From Verpa conica (Eukaryota; Ascomycota; Pezizomycetes; Pezizales; Morchellaceae), in assembly GCA_033030425.1 (NCBI GenBank), contig JAUFSD010000025.1:248001-312000 (forward strand): 64,000 nucleotides of DNA. The letters are read 5' to 3'. Positions 11,871-22,624 of the stretch are shown here, one piece after another; positions within the stretch are counted from its first letter, which is position 1, and every line of letters begins with the position of its first letter. Below the pieces are notes generated by a model. The model was not told the DNA's origin, ran no database searches, and saw nothing but the letters and a program-made list of their open reading frames with translations. Position numbers and translations under genes: made by a program.

Positions 11871-12327
11871 GAGGGGTGTTTTCCCTACCACATTGGTGGT
11901 GTAGGAGGGAGAGGCTAAGGGCAAGGTATAAGATAAATGTCTTGGCGTGAATAGCTCACTAGATATCTATAACGCCTCCGGGCATGTAAACTAGAACAAC
12001 AACCTTCCAAGACAAGAAAGAGTGCCCCTGCAGTGGGAATTACGGTTTTAAGCTGGAAGTGCTACCGAGTTGGTCAAAAAGTCCTGTATAAACACAGCCG
12101 ACTTAATCTAGCATTCTCCAGAATACCGCACCAATGCCGTACCAAAAACACCCCACTTTCCTGTACTGTAGCTCTGGTGTGACATAGGGGCCACTGCTGA
12201 AAGCAGCTACTTCTACTACCTTTAGAATTGCAACGAGGCGTAGATACGGCCTTTTGCTCATCGCTTTTGAGGCGTACAATCAGTCGCCCGGTCGCGGCGA
12301 GTACCGTCTAGCGACGAACAGGGATTA

Positions 12328-12512
12328 CAGTCACACCTCGCTATAAGAAACCTCGTTATAAGAAAAGCCTTGCTGTAAGAAACTTTTTCCAGGTCAATTC
12401 TGATTTTTTCACACCAAATTTACCCTTGCTATAAGGGATATCTTCGGAAAACTTGCTATAAGAAACGAAATCGGCTGAGTTCTTGGCGTTTCTTATAGCG
12501 GGGTGCAACTGT
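12328..12512. mobile_element. pogo/Fot1-type MITE (185 bp) inserted in a longer palindrome
   Basis: The left end CAGTCACACCTCGCTATAAG and right end (complement of CAGTTGCACCCCGCTATAAG) are inverted repeats continuing into GAAAC, with TA on both outer sides (12326-12327 and 12513-12514). Several copies of CTATAAGAAA or GTTATAAGAAA occur inside. Outside it, a perfect 14-bp inverted repeat CTAGCGACGAACAG (12308-12321 and 12553-12566) shows it sits within an older palindromic element. Confidence 0.7.
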
Positions 12513-12898
12513 ATATCAAGTGTTCACTGATTATTGGCTGGAAACCTATAGTCTGTTCGTCGCTAGGCGTTGTGGCACCAGACTAGTGGTTAGGGTTATT
12601 AGCTAGATATAGGCCACCGTTGATGGACCCTCAGTCCTCAACCAATAAGATCATCAGTGTGCCCGTTGATAAGTCATCTCGATTTGTCCACGGCTAGTCA
12701 CCCGAACACTTAGAGCCTTCACAATGTGACTGGTCACGACCGGGTGGATGGAGATGAAAGACATGATTTTCCGCGAATTAGAAACGTTAACATGACATTA
12801 TGTTATAATATTAGATTAAATAAGATTATTAGAGATAGACCGGATATTGTAACGCCCTACCCTGCCAGGTATCTGGTACTCGCGTCAGGGCTAAAGTA

Positions 12899-13111
12899 TT
12901 GGGACATACTAGGGTATCACGGATCTGAGCGGCCAGTATTCTACTGTTGCTACCACTGTGTTTTATTATAGAGTTTAGGCCAAGCACAGCAGTTTGTTAA
13001 GCCCAGATCAAAATATATACTGTCTTTTAAGTCGCAATTCCAGAAATTGCTGTTCTGTATTGCATCACAAGCCTATCTCGCCATGGTATATCCATTTTCG
13101 GGGTGTCCCAA
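12899..13111. mobile_element. MITE-like insertion splitting a palindrome arm (213 bp)
   Basis: The insert starts TTGGGACA and ends with its complement TGTCCCAA, with TA on each side (12897-12898 and 13112-13113). Removing the insert and one TA restores the arm to match the intact arm at about 13510-13545. This gives an internal empty-site control for the insertion. Confidence 0.75.
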
Positions 13112-13270
13112 TACTCGTCCTCCAGGGAAAGAACCAGAAAACAGGGGGGGTACGCACAGGCACGACCGGGGGGGGGGGTGTTTAAGTAGCGGAAGCACGT
13201 ATTTTGACACGATTTACTCAATAATATACCATTTCTGGCAGCGGGAGCTTCTTGAGTCATTATAAGAGTA

Positions 13271-13411
13271 CAGCCTCCGGTAGAAAAGATCGGGAAACGT
13301 AAAACCTTAGATTCGGGCCTTTATTGGATTTTCACAAGATTCTAGCAATAGTATTGGCCCAAGAACCCTTATCGGCTACCCTTGTTTCCTGATCTTTTCT
13401 ACCAGAGGCTG
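13271..13411. mobile_element. MITE-like element, TA-flanked (141 bp)
   Basis: Inverted ends of about 25 bp share CAGCCTC.GGTAGAAAAGATC, with TA outside both (13269-13270 and 13412-13413). It lies in the loop of the larger palindrome. A short stretch TCTTTCTACCAGAGGCTG near 59620 resembles its right end, hinting at a dispersed family. Confidence 0.65.
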
Positions 13412-15187
13412 TAGGAACAGTAGCTTGTTGTTTGCCTTATTTGGGGCTACTAGGTGGATTTGAACTTCCGAGACACCTTTGTGCGTACCCCCCCTGTTTT
13501 CTGGTTCTTTTCCTGGAGGACGAGTACTTTAGCCCTGACCCGAGTACTAGGGCCATGGTTACCAAGGATTGGATTGTAACCGTTTGTGCAACACAAGCGA
13601 AAACGCGCTAGAAGAGCCCTATTGTTTTGGAAGCAATAAAATCTGAACCATTAGTTTTCACCACCCTAACAAAGGCCCCCCAAAGAGGAAGATACCTTCA
13701 AAATCATAACTTCTAGTAGAGATTTAGTGATGCAACCAACCAAAAAATATTGTAAATAGCTGTCTAGCATCACACCAGTGTAGTTAATTACAGTTATAAT
13801 CGTATATCAGGAATTAGAACACCCCTCCTAAAATGTGTGTGTTATTTGAACTGGGTGAGGCCGATTCTTAGTGTGTTTTACTACATGCATGTATGCCACC
13901 CCCCCTCCGGTCTGAGTAATTAATTACAGGCCTAGTATATATAATTTATTTGTTTTAGAAGGCGCATAAACCCTGTAGACGCGTAATATCTTACGGGTCA
14001 CCATAGCTGTCTGCATAGAGCCACAGCCTACTTTTAGCACTATGCGGGGATCCGGCAAGGTCCCCATGAACTACAACTACTTAAAACGCCCCAGAAATCT
14101 AGAAAGAATACCCTGAATAAAGTACCTTGGGCAGAGTTTTCCCTAAATGAAGTAAAGGCTATGGTGTGGGAGGCGTCGCGTTACCAGTAAAAAGACTAGG
14201 GAGGTTTTGATTAGCTGTCAAATCAGACCGATAAGCTTTAATCCAATACCAAAAGAGAGAGAGTATTGAAGTCAGGTTTAGGTGCTTAGCAAGCTAAGAA
14301 CTGAGGTACGTATAGAGATAGTAGGGGAATCTATATCGAATGATTTATTGTTAAGACTACGCTTTTAGGGCCTGCTGTATTAGAGTTTGAGGGTGGTCAT
14401 GGCTAGGGTCATCTCGAGTCAGTAAAGCGACTATTTCTCTTGAACCATGTGACGTTGGACAAGTTGATCAAGTGCTTTGGTCACGTGACCACATATGACT
14501 CTTCCAGGGGTACCAAAGAGCCACTCTTTTGGACCCTTGGAGTATAAGCTATGAGGAGGTCGTGTGGGTTAGGTTCAGATATTTTATACGTCGAAGCTCT
14601 ACACGAAGCACTTATAACTTAAGATTTAGCTTCAATCCACCGGTAGTAGTGCTAAGCTCGGCCAAGACCGTATAGCTCCTAACTACTCCCTAAAAAAAAG
14701 GATGATGTACAATACTATATATCGTATGTATATCGAGCTTGAACTAAATAACTAGTATGGGGTGTTGAAATAAGGTTTGAGACAAATATTTACCTTAAAC
14801 ACAACATATGTAGTCCCGGGGAACAAAGATCAAGAGGCAAGGGTAGTAGACGAGGGTTATTGGGCCGGTACTGCTGGAGTATTTACCGAGATTAACAATT
14901 AAGAGCTAGAATCGAGGGTTTCATATTTCTTAATCTATAACATAGCCAAGATTTCTAGTCATATTGAGCCTATTTACGGCTGCCTTGCATATAGATCATC
15001 GTTCAATAAACTTAGTTGCGGAAGTGGCTTGGTAACGCCGTTGACTTCGGTTTACTCTATAAACTAAATTTAGTTTACGCTCAGGCCATATAGCTACTTT
15101 ATGTAAGACAAAACTTTATCTCGACCTCAGTAAACAGATTAAGGGATTTCAAGTTATATAAGTGACACCTACCATGCAGTTAATGTA

Positions 15188-15302
15188 CTACGGTCGCCGA
15201 AGTAAGTCTATCGACAGGCGGTGTAGAAACTATGGCTGGTGCCTGGACCTAAAATCAACGCTACCACTGCCACCTGTCGACAGACTTACTCTGGCGACGT
15301 AG
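15188..15302. mobile_element. hairpin MITE-like element, TA-flanked (115 bp)
   Basis: Nearly the whole element is two arms of about 34 bp around a short loop. The arms share GTAAGTCT.TCGACAGG and begin CTACG. TA lies just outside both ends (15186-15187 and 15303-15304). A short frame starting in the loop is not credible. Confidence 0.6.
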
Positions 15303-16314
15303 TACTATTGTGTAGGGAAAGATCTGGCGATCTGGCGGTACAGTGGCTAACTCAGAGATATCACCCTGACCACCTCCCAGTCCCTCTTCTACCTAAGAAG
15401 CTAGAGTTTCAACATCCTGGGAAAGGGACCTTGAGTATACTAGATAGAGTTATGCTAACGAGAAGATATTAGTTCATTTAAATATTCTGGGTCTATCGAG
15501 GTATTAGCCACTGCTGCACCGCCTGATCACTGGGATTTTCCTCCACACCCTAGTACATACTAGCCCTTTTTCTCGGCCTCCTTGGCATGAAATGTACAAG
15601 ATTGTTAAGAGGGATTGGAGCAGCCAGCTAGGTCTGTATGCATTTTCTTTATTGGTACATACAGTAAAATACCGTAACGTTTCCGCTTAGCTGGCACCAT
15701 ACTCATTAAGTTTACGTTTCAGGATCGATAGAATGACCAAACTCTATTCTCAATGAAACTCACCTTTTACTCTAATACTTGAGAAATTACGTAGGCTGGA
15801 AGCGTAAATTCTTATTTACGTAATAGGCACTACTACATTTATGATGCGCGTGGGGGCCCCGCGTAAGGATACCGACTTGAGCTCGTAGCTCACTAAAAAA
15901 GAAGGAAACAACTTAAGAGGGCTGATGCTACTCGTGCTATACATAATCCGAAAGATGGGGCCACAACAGGATTGTTTTATATGGTAAAATTTTTCGTGGC
16001 CTATGTACACAAATATTTTACTGTCAGAGTCTGATCTCCTATTTCCATGTTCTTGATATTTGGAACGAGTATATATAGCTAAGGAAACACATGCATATGT
16101 ATAATAATGAAATCGGTAATTTTTTAGGCCAATACCCAAGCGAGGCCCCGCAGATATGACAAGGTTATACCGTATTAACTGACGACAAAGGGGATAAATA
16201 TCCTGAGCTCTATATACTGTGCCGGGACTGTGCCCCACCAGTTATAGCTATGGACGAGCGGTTTTTGTAGGAGTAATATATACGTATTAGGGCTCCATAT
16301 ATCAATTATCAATA

Positions 16315-16505
16315 CAGTAGAAGCCCTCTATAAGAATACTCTCTATAAGAATATTCTTATTAGAAAACTCCGAGAAGAGCCGCACTAGGCGACATTTGGC
16401 AAGTATTCCGCCTAAAATCACCCTATTGGGTTAGGATACTTTCTCTATAAGAATATTCTCATAGATTCTCGATCCCAAACGTACTCTTATAGAGAGCTTC
16501 TACTG
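16315..16505. mobile_element. pogo/Fot1-type MITE (191 bp)
   Basis: The ends are inverted repeats of about 27 bp beginning CAGTAGAAGC and continuing CTCTATAAGA, flanked by TA on both sides (16313-16314 and 16506-16507). CTCTATAAGAATA recurs several times inside. The CAGT start and TA duplication are typical of fungal pogo/Fot1 relatives. Confidence 0.7.
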
Positions 16506-17383
16506 TATAAACTATCATAAAGACAAGACAAATAGATTGATTATGGTGTCTCGCTTGGTAGAAGGCTACTAAGACGCAAATTGTAGTATGAATGAATTAA
16601 TGATAAATAGTGTAAATTATAGTAAACTACTGATTAGCTATAATTATGCTAAGACGTTCAAGCAAAGTATGACTGGAAGCTAGATCTTGCACCTGGGGGC
16701 GGTTTGGCAACGCAGCGGTAGTCTTCATGGTCTTCCTCTCTTTTCTTTGTTTAGTTGGGGAAAGAAGCCACCTTTATAAGTTAGGTATTTTGCCACTTAT
16801 TTAAACTTCTTAGCGCAACTATAGCCCTTTATATTTAATGTGAGAGAGAGAACGGGACTTAACTGCTTGCTTAGGAAACGCTTCCCCGAGTACGGCGGGC
16901 CATTTGCACAAGAGTATGGAAGCGCAAATTGGTCAAAACTTATTTTACCACCGGTGGTAAATTAAAGTACAAAAACGCCAGATTCTAGCACCTTGTACTT
17001 AGGCCAAACACTCCTAACTAGCACTAGTTAATTTAACGCGTACGGTTGAAGTTGATTGGTTAATTGATTAATCTAGGTATTTTTATTAAGAATAATTTGA
17101 ATGATAAGCTCGATTAGTTTGTCATATACTTCTCTTAGTAACGTTTTAGATACTCTAAAAAATACGTTTAGTTCTAGTTGTAGAGGTACTCAAAACCTCT
17201 ATTTCTAGGGGAACCGGAATAAGTGGAGTTAACGCAAGCGCCCTGGGGGTTACCTAAAACGGAATGTTAGTTCATAATTAATTACAAAAGACATTTGTGA
17301 ATTAATTAGGGACGGCTATTCTACTCATTTATAAATACACATACTCCCCTCCACACTACGATAATTCAATTAGGATACAGATA

Positions 17384-18938
17384 CTATAGGCAGATCGACT
17401 TCATCCCAGTTTTGAACTGGGCAACGTTAAAAAAATAAGTGCAGTTTCCACAAGCTGGTTTAGGCTTTATAGCTAGATAATCAGTGTAGCTTGCGACTGA
17501 ATGTATAGCCCTGATCTCCGCATCATCTATTGCAACTGACACAAGTGGGCTTGGTTTCTTGCTTCTCCTCTGCGAGTCCTCGAGACCTATAAGTGTTGCT
17601 AACCCCCATACCTCTGCACAATCCCCTATTACTTGCCCTCTGGTACTAGGTGGTCTCTTCCTATAAGAATTCTCTCTTTTTTCCTGCATTCTTGGATTCT
17701 TGTCCTGTTCTGAAAGCAATCCTGGTAGCCGCACCTCTGGGTTTGGAGTCTCTGTTCTTAGGCTTGATAACTCCACCACTCGATTCACCTCTTTTTCCTT
17801 ATTTTTGGAGGCTCCTTCCTTTAGTCTTAGCTTTTTGGTTTGTGTCTCATTTTTCTTCCCTTTGTTTTTCCCCTTCCCTTTCCACTTGCCTTTCCACTCT
17901 CCCCTCCCCCTTCCCTTTCCCCTCCCCTTCTTCACTCTCACCTTTGCCCTCTCCTCCGGCTTCTCCCTCTCCCTCTCCCTCTCCTTATAAATCACCGCGA
18001 ACTCGAGTATCTCCTGAAAGAGGTTTTCTGAATATTTCGCTATTTCTTTTATTCTGGAGGTTTCAGATGTCCCGTTGAGTGGTATTGATAGTATCTTTCG
18101 CGCCTCTTTAGCACTCATAGGGTTGGTAGATTTAAGCTCTAACGGGTGTCTAAGGGTTTCATCTAGTAATAAGTGTCTGGACTCTATCATGGTACTTTTA
18201 GCACCCTTAGCCCAATCGGGCCTAGGCTTAGTCGTTCCGTAAACATATGTTGTGCTTTCGCCAATTTGTCGACTCATGACACAGTATACATTTGGGCGCT
18301 TATTCCTGGCTATGAGGGTGATAGTCCATTTCCCTAACAAAATTACGAGGAGCCATTGGTACTGAATCCAGGAAAGTTCCCCAGGGGGAAGTGGGGTAAT
18401 CGAGTTCCTAGGCGTGTTTAGAGGTACAAGGTTAAGAACCGCTGCCAGAGCGCAGATGACAGAGAATATCTCAATATCTTTACCATGTATCTTAACCTTG
18501 GGTCTCTCTTCAACCAAAACATCTCCTTTATTTTCCTCGGTCCATTTTTCCCTATACAGTTAGCCTGGCTCTTTCTTGCCGGTAGGATGGAGGTGTTTAC
18601 AGGAATGGCCCTAATACATTATTCCACAATTTCCTCAGGTCATCAAGAAGCTGTGTATTTGAGTCGCTGGGCTGTTGTGGTTGTAAAGATTTAGACCCTT
18701 GGGAAGTGGTACTGAATTTTTGAGACTCTCCATCCGTATTCCCCACATCTTTGTTATAATTTTCTTCCCCACTGGTACTATGGCCATCGGCATTAGTAGG
18801 TATTCTACACCGGCCTCTCAAAAAACTTTCTATCGCCCCCTTTTCCCACAGAATTGCCTGTTCGAAATACCCTATGTCCCATACATCGTCTTGGTAGTTC
18901 CTAGGGTCGTAATTAATTGATTGTTTGGAAGAGTCCAT
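17384..18938 (-). CDS. deaminase-like domain protein, copy B (two exons, 501 aa)
   Basis: Exons are 18938-18601 and 18551-17384. The 49-bp intron (GTAAAC...GCTAACTGTATAG) splits a leucine codon in phase 2, exactly as in the paralogue at 4839-6636. The joined sequence reads LGPFLEKWTEENKGDVLVEE into the shared VKIHGKD block. As in copy A, an N-terminal segment (YQDDVWDIGYFEQAILWEKG, FLRGRCR) precedes a polar linker, the IQYQWLL...LLGKW block and a long Lys/Arg/Glu/Gly-rich linker. The C-terminus has GDCAEVWGLATL (CAE at about 424-426) and PACGNC (Cys 480 and 483). The linker differs greatly between copies, while both ends are conserved, as expected for a disordered spacer. The deaminase assignment rests on the CAE/CxxC pattern and is inferred. 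It diverges from the five-repeat gene at 22625. Confidence 0.7.
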
Positions 18939-21900
18939 CGTCTGGGGCGGTAATTTCTGTTACGTTTAATAAGATAGCTTTAAAGATAGTAACGGATTTG
19001 AGAAATGCACCATAGATGAAGGTATAGTAGGTGGATAAGTCTAGGGATTTTTTGGCTCAGAGTCTTTGGATTCCTCAGCTCTAAAGTACCTAGCTATATA
19101 TATATATATGTCTAAATTTCAATAGAGAAAGTCCTCTAATATATTGTACTGTGAGTAAATTGGTGTGTACAGAACATTGTACAGGTTTGTTTATTTTCTA
19201 ATATGTATCACTGGGTTTGGTATAGAAAGAAATATTTATCACCATCAGTATCATCTAAAGCTTGTGTAGAAGCTAGCTTTCACTCCCAAACAAGGCTTAG
19301 AAACAAGTGATTTATATTTGGTCAATAGACCCCATACGTGTTATATATACTCTTTGAAATGTTTCAAACCAAAGTTACTCCCCTGACCCGCAGTTAAGTA
19401 CGTAGGAGGGCTGTTTCTTTTGTTTAATTCGTTGAGTATGTTTAATTTTATATCACATGACCACTGGCCACAGGCCCTGAAACTACAGAGATGCTAGTGT
19501 CCTATATTCTAAGAACAGCGCATGAATGCGCGGGTAGATACATATATATGTGAAACTTAATTCATTGTGTTTCTATAAGCCTTGCGCTACTTTAATATCG
19601 GATTTTTGTAGAAAATATAATAAAAAGATCGAGTGATACATTGTGGTGCATTATTTTTGACTATATATCACTTAACGTATAACTCCACTAGAAGATTATG
19701 GGAACAAAACCTGTTAATATCAGGTCACATTTTTATACCTTATATATATGCACGTAAGGGCTTGCTCGTCTTATCAATAAGACCCCTCATGGTGGAGCAG
19801 ATAAGCGCTCTTGGTAGATATATGAATTAAAGTGTCCGAGCAACTACCAAGACTTGAAGGTTTCAATGTCAGCTTCACGCACCCCACAATATATATGTAA
19901 CAGCATTTTAAGATGTGTTTGCTTTTAGAAAAGTAGCGCATTTAGATTTATGTAGCTAGAAAATAATATGTCTATGCTCTTAGCCATAACCATCCCCCTA
20001 TATGCTACATCTTTAGCACTCGATAGACATTAAATATTCGCACCAAAAACTGTCTCGATATATATATAGACCAACGGTGCCCTAGAACTTAAGCCCTCTT
20101 AATAAAATGTACACTAACGTATAGCTATATACCGTATTTCAAACCAGAAAATCACCATATTTCAGAGAATGATTTGCTCTAGAAACCTTTTGTACGCATG
20201 ATCTAGTGCGATGTTATGTGCACAGCGTCATGATGAGATGGGTTTCAACGCGTTTCCGCTTAACTATCTCATCGGTTTAGCTGTAGCTCGCTTATCATGA
20301 TGCGGGGTGTTTCTAGCTTTCTTTTCCATTGTTGATCAAACAATTCTCTCCCCATGTAAGTTGCCGATGTTGAAACACTGAATTTTGAACATCCCGGGAT
20401 CCCCACAGATTCTAAGGTAACATAATTCACTAATCTGGCTTCTTATATACAGTAATAATTGCAAACTACGTAAAATTATATCTGCTCTATCCTTCCCAGC
20501 TAGCTAGTGTAAAAATACTAAGTCCACTTTCTCCCCGCTATCCTTTCTCAGTTGTGCCACTCTTGATCTACCCCTTTTTTTTTCTTGAGTAATTCAATGA
20601 ACCCCCTAGTGTCTGTGACTGGTATATACAGATAAAAACTAGACCTATAGCTACCTATGAGGGAAAACCTAGGTGTTGGTCTCCCCTCCCCCTTGCTAGC
20701 CCTCTACCCGCCTTATCACCTAGATCGACGACTTTTTTCCCGCAACTCAGCCAGCCTAGTAATTTTATCTACGTCTCTATAAGATATTCTTCAGAACATA
20801 AGCCTTCTCAATAAAGGGATAAGAGATTCTCTCGAGCTACTAGCCTATGTCTTTGGGAAAACCATGAACTGTTATATAATTATATCAGCTAGAAATAAAG
20901 TCTATCGCCTATCTGAGTATGTACGAGTTAGCTCCACATAAAATATATATATATACGCGAACTACTCGCTATACATTTAAATATAAATCTTACCATATAT
21001 ACACTAGCTAGTTTAGGCTCTTAAATATCATTCTTGTATTTGGTTGCGCTAGAATAGATCCATAGGGGCCGGGGCCCAACAGTTCTGCCATCACTTCTAC
21101 GATCTTAACAAAGCCATAGACCCAGGATCACAAGTAGATAGCGGGTATACAAAGGAATAATTGGCCTTTTTCTATAAATATAACTCGTTGTTTTTCTTTG
21201 TTGTATTTCTAGTCACAAGGTAATTCAACTTTAAGAGCCTAGTTAGCTAGGAAGCCTTGTCATCTTAGTATCTTAGCGCTTAGCCTCTAATCCTAAATAA
21301 ATCTAGACCGGAGGTAAATTACCCAAGCATAGCTTTGGCTTGTAACGGCTCCAGACTTGATAGCTTCCAGTAAGTCGTACTGCATGGCGATTGATTTTCT
21401 AGCCCAGTACCCAAGACCTAACTCCCGCAATAAAAGCAAGAGTATATATGACAGATGATAATCTAGCGAGATGGGAGTATTTCATACATACTATGAGCAA
21501 GACAAATAGAGAGGTTCTTAACGTAGATGAGGAGTTTTATATGGCAAGGTTTCATTTGATATATCTTTCGGGATTTTGAATCAACCTCGATAAAAAAGAT
21601 AAGTTGCTCGTAGACAGCCACTCAGGTATTACTATCTGCTTATCTGATGAGAGGATGTTTATTTTGAGAACCCTTTTAGATGTGGTACCATTGCATCTAA
21701 CTAGGGGCATACGCTGTATGTCTAATTCCCCCAGTCCTCAAGAGGCAAACACATGAGTAATCCTAAAGAATAATGGGCAGTCATATTTACCAATAGGTCA
21801 ACAGAACCAGGCGACTCTTTCCACAGAAAGCGAAGCGATTGTACCTTTTTCATATATATCCCCAACAGGGGGAGAAGGCCCCAAGCAAGACCATGGTTTG

Positions 21901-22624
21901 AAGTCGTGGAAGAATTTCCTAAGTATTTTAAGCGATGGTTACTAGAGAGTAGTACATACTATAGCTACAGTGCACTTAATACTACCCTATATTGATTTCC
22001 CGCTAGTTTTTATTGTATTTTCTTTATCCAATTATTTGGGTTTGCCATACTTTCTTTGTTTGTTGCGAGGCGGGGGCTTAATTGGTCAAAGGAAAGTATT
22101 GTCGTCACTCCTAATTAAGCGCCGATGTCTATAAAAATTGTTGTATGCGCTGAATAGTCGATCTTTATATGCATGTGTTAGTTTCTCCTCTAGTCCTATT
22201 GAAGCACAAAGAATATCTACCTCGGAGATGTGACGTGCCTCAATAGCTATATAGTAAGTTTACCCTCGACTCATGCGGCCCTATGCACGCAACAGCAGAG
22301 TGAATATATATATCAATATATCTACTATCGCAAACCAAAAAAAAGAATATAAAACCTACCTATATTAAGCCATTTTCTAGGGAGAAAAAGAATTTGAAGC
22401 CTGTATCTATCCAGTAGCCTGAAGAGCGTTCTCTCAGAGCCTCCCCGACCCCCCTATCTAGGGAATCTCGTCATACAATATTCTCTCCCCATCCTCGTCG
22501 ACCTTACAGTGCTCTTTACCTTTATCGCCACTACCACCAATTTTTGTCAAATCTACGCACGACAAAGAAGTTTCGTCTTCTCGTTCATAACATTAGCACC
22601 AGCACATTTTAGCCTCCAAATACA
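18939..22624. other. divergent intergenic region of gene pair B
   Basis: This 3.7-kb AT-rich stretch contains the two outward promoters and a decayed copy of the repeat-domain gene (21465-21950). An imperfect palindrome sits at about 20228-20303 (GTCATGATGAGATG against CATCATGATAAG). Nothing else is supported; a 65-codon frame at 19633 looks fortuitous. Confidence 0.5.
21465..21950 (+). pseudogene. relic of the repeat-domain gene (units 2-3)
   Basis: GATGGGAGTATTTCATACAT matches the start of repeat unit 2 in the intact gene (23258 onward). TAGACAGCCACTCAGGTATT followed by ACTATCTGCTTATCTG, ATGTTTATTTTGAGA and CCCTTTTAGA matches unit 2 around 23408-23480. Near 21787 a match to the SAGRSYL end of the unit is readable, and GAAGTCGTGGAAGAATTTCC near 21901-21920 aligns with the start of unit 3. 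Internal stop codons and frame changes run through the stretch, and some intervening sequence is missing. It is a dead duplicate lying 0.7 kb upstream of the live gene. Confidence 0.65.

Larger units (their letters stand above)
12873..13557. repeat. large palindromic element interrupted by two MITEs
   Basis: Long inverted arms flank this stretch. The right arm (about 13482-13550) is the complement of the left arm, sharing GTCAGGGCTAAAGTA, CTCGTCCTCCAGG and CCAGAAAACAGGGGGGGTAC. The left arm is split at a TA by the element 12899-13111, and the loop carries another element (13271-13411). Outer boundaries are approximate because the outermost arm sequences diverge. Confidence 0.65.
10225..17383. 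other. 7.2-kb gene-free spacer packed with small transposon relics
   Basis: No frame here resembles a gene. The stretch holds MITE-like elements (10667-10911, 12328-12512, 12899-13111, 13271-13411, 15188-15302, 16315-16505), a larger palindrome (about 12873-13557), a 77-bp LINE 3' fragment (11794-11870), and a repeat-family end at about 16930-16965. Other small palindromes (for example TCTGGCAGGCCGATCG near 11540, GGTCACGTGACC near 14480) have no clear boundaries. Confidence 0.6.

Noticed and set aside
13440..13480. Possible tRNA B-box-like sequence (complement reads AAGTTCAAATCC)
   Set aside because: No matching A box, acceptor stem or anticodon arm could be found around it; it is part of the large palindrome.
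17650..18078. 142-codon plus-strand frame rich in Ser, Pro and Leu
   Set aside because: It is antisense to the Lys/Arg/Glu-rich linker of the second deaminase-like gene.
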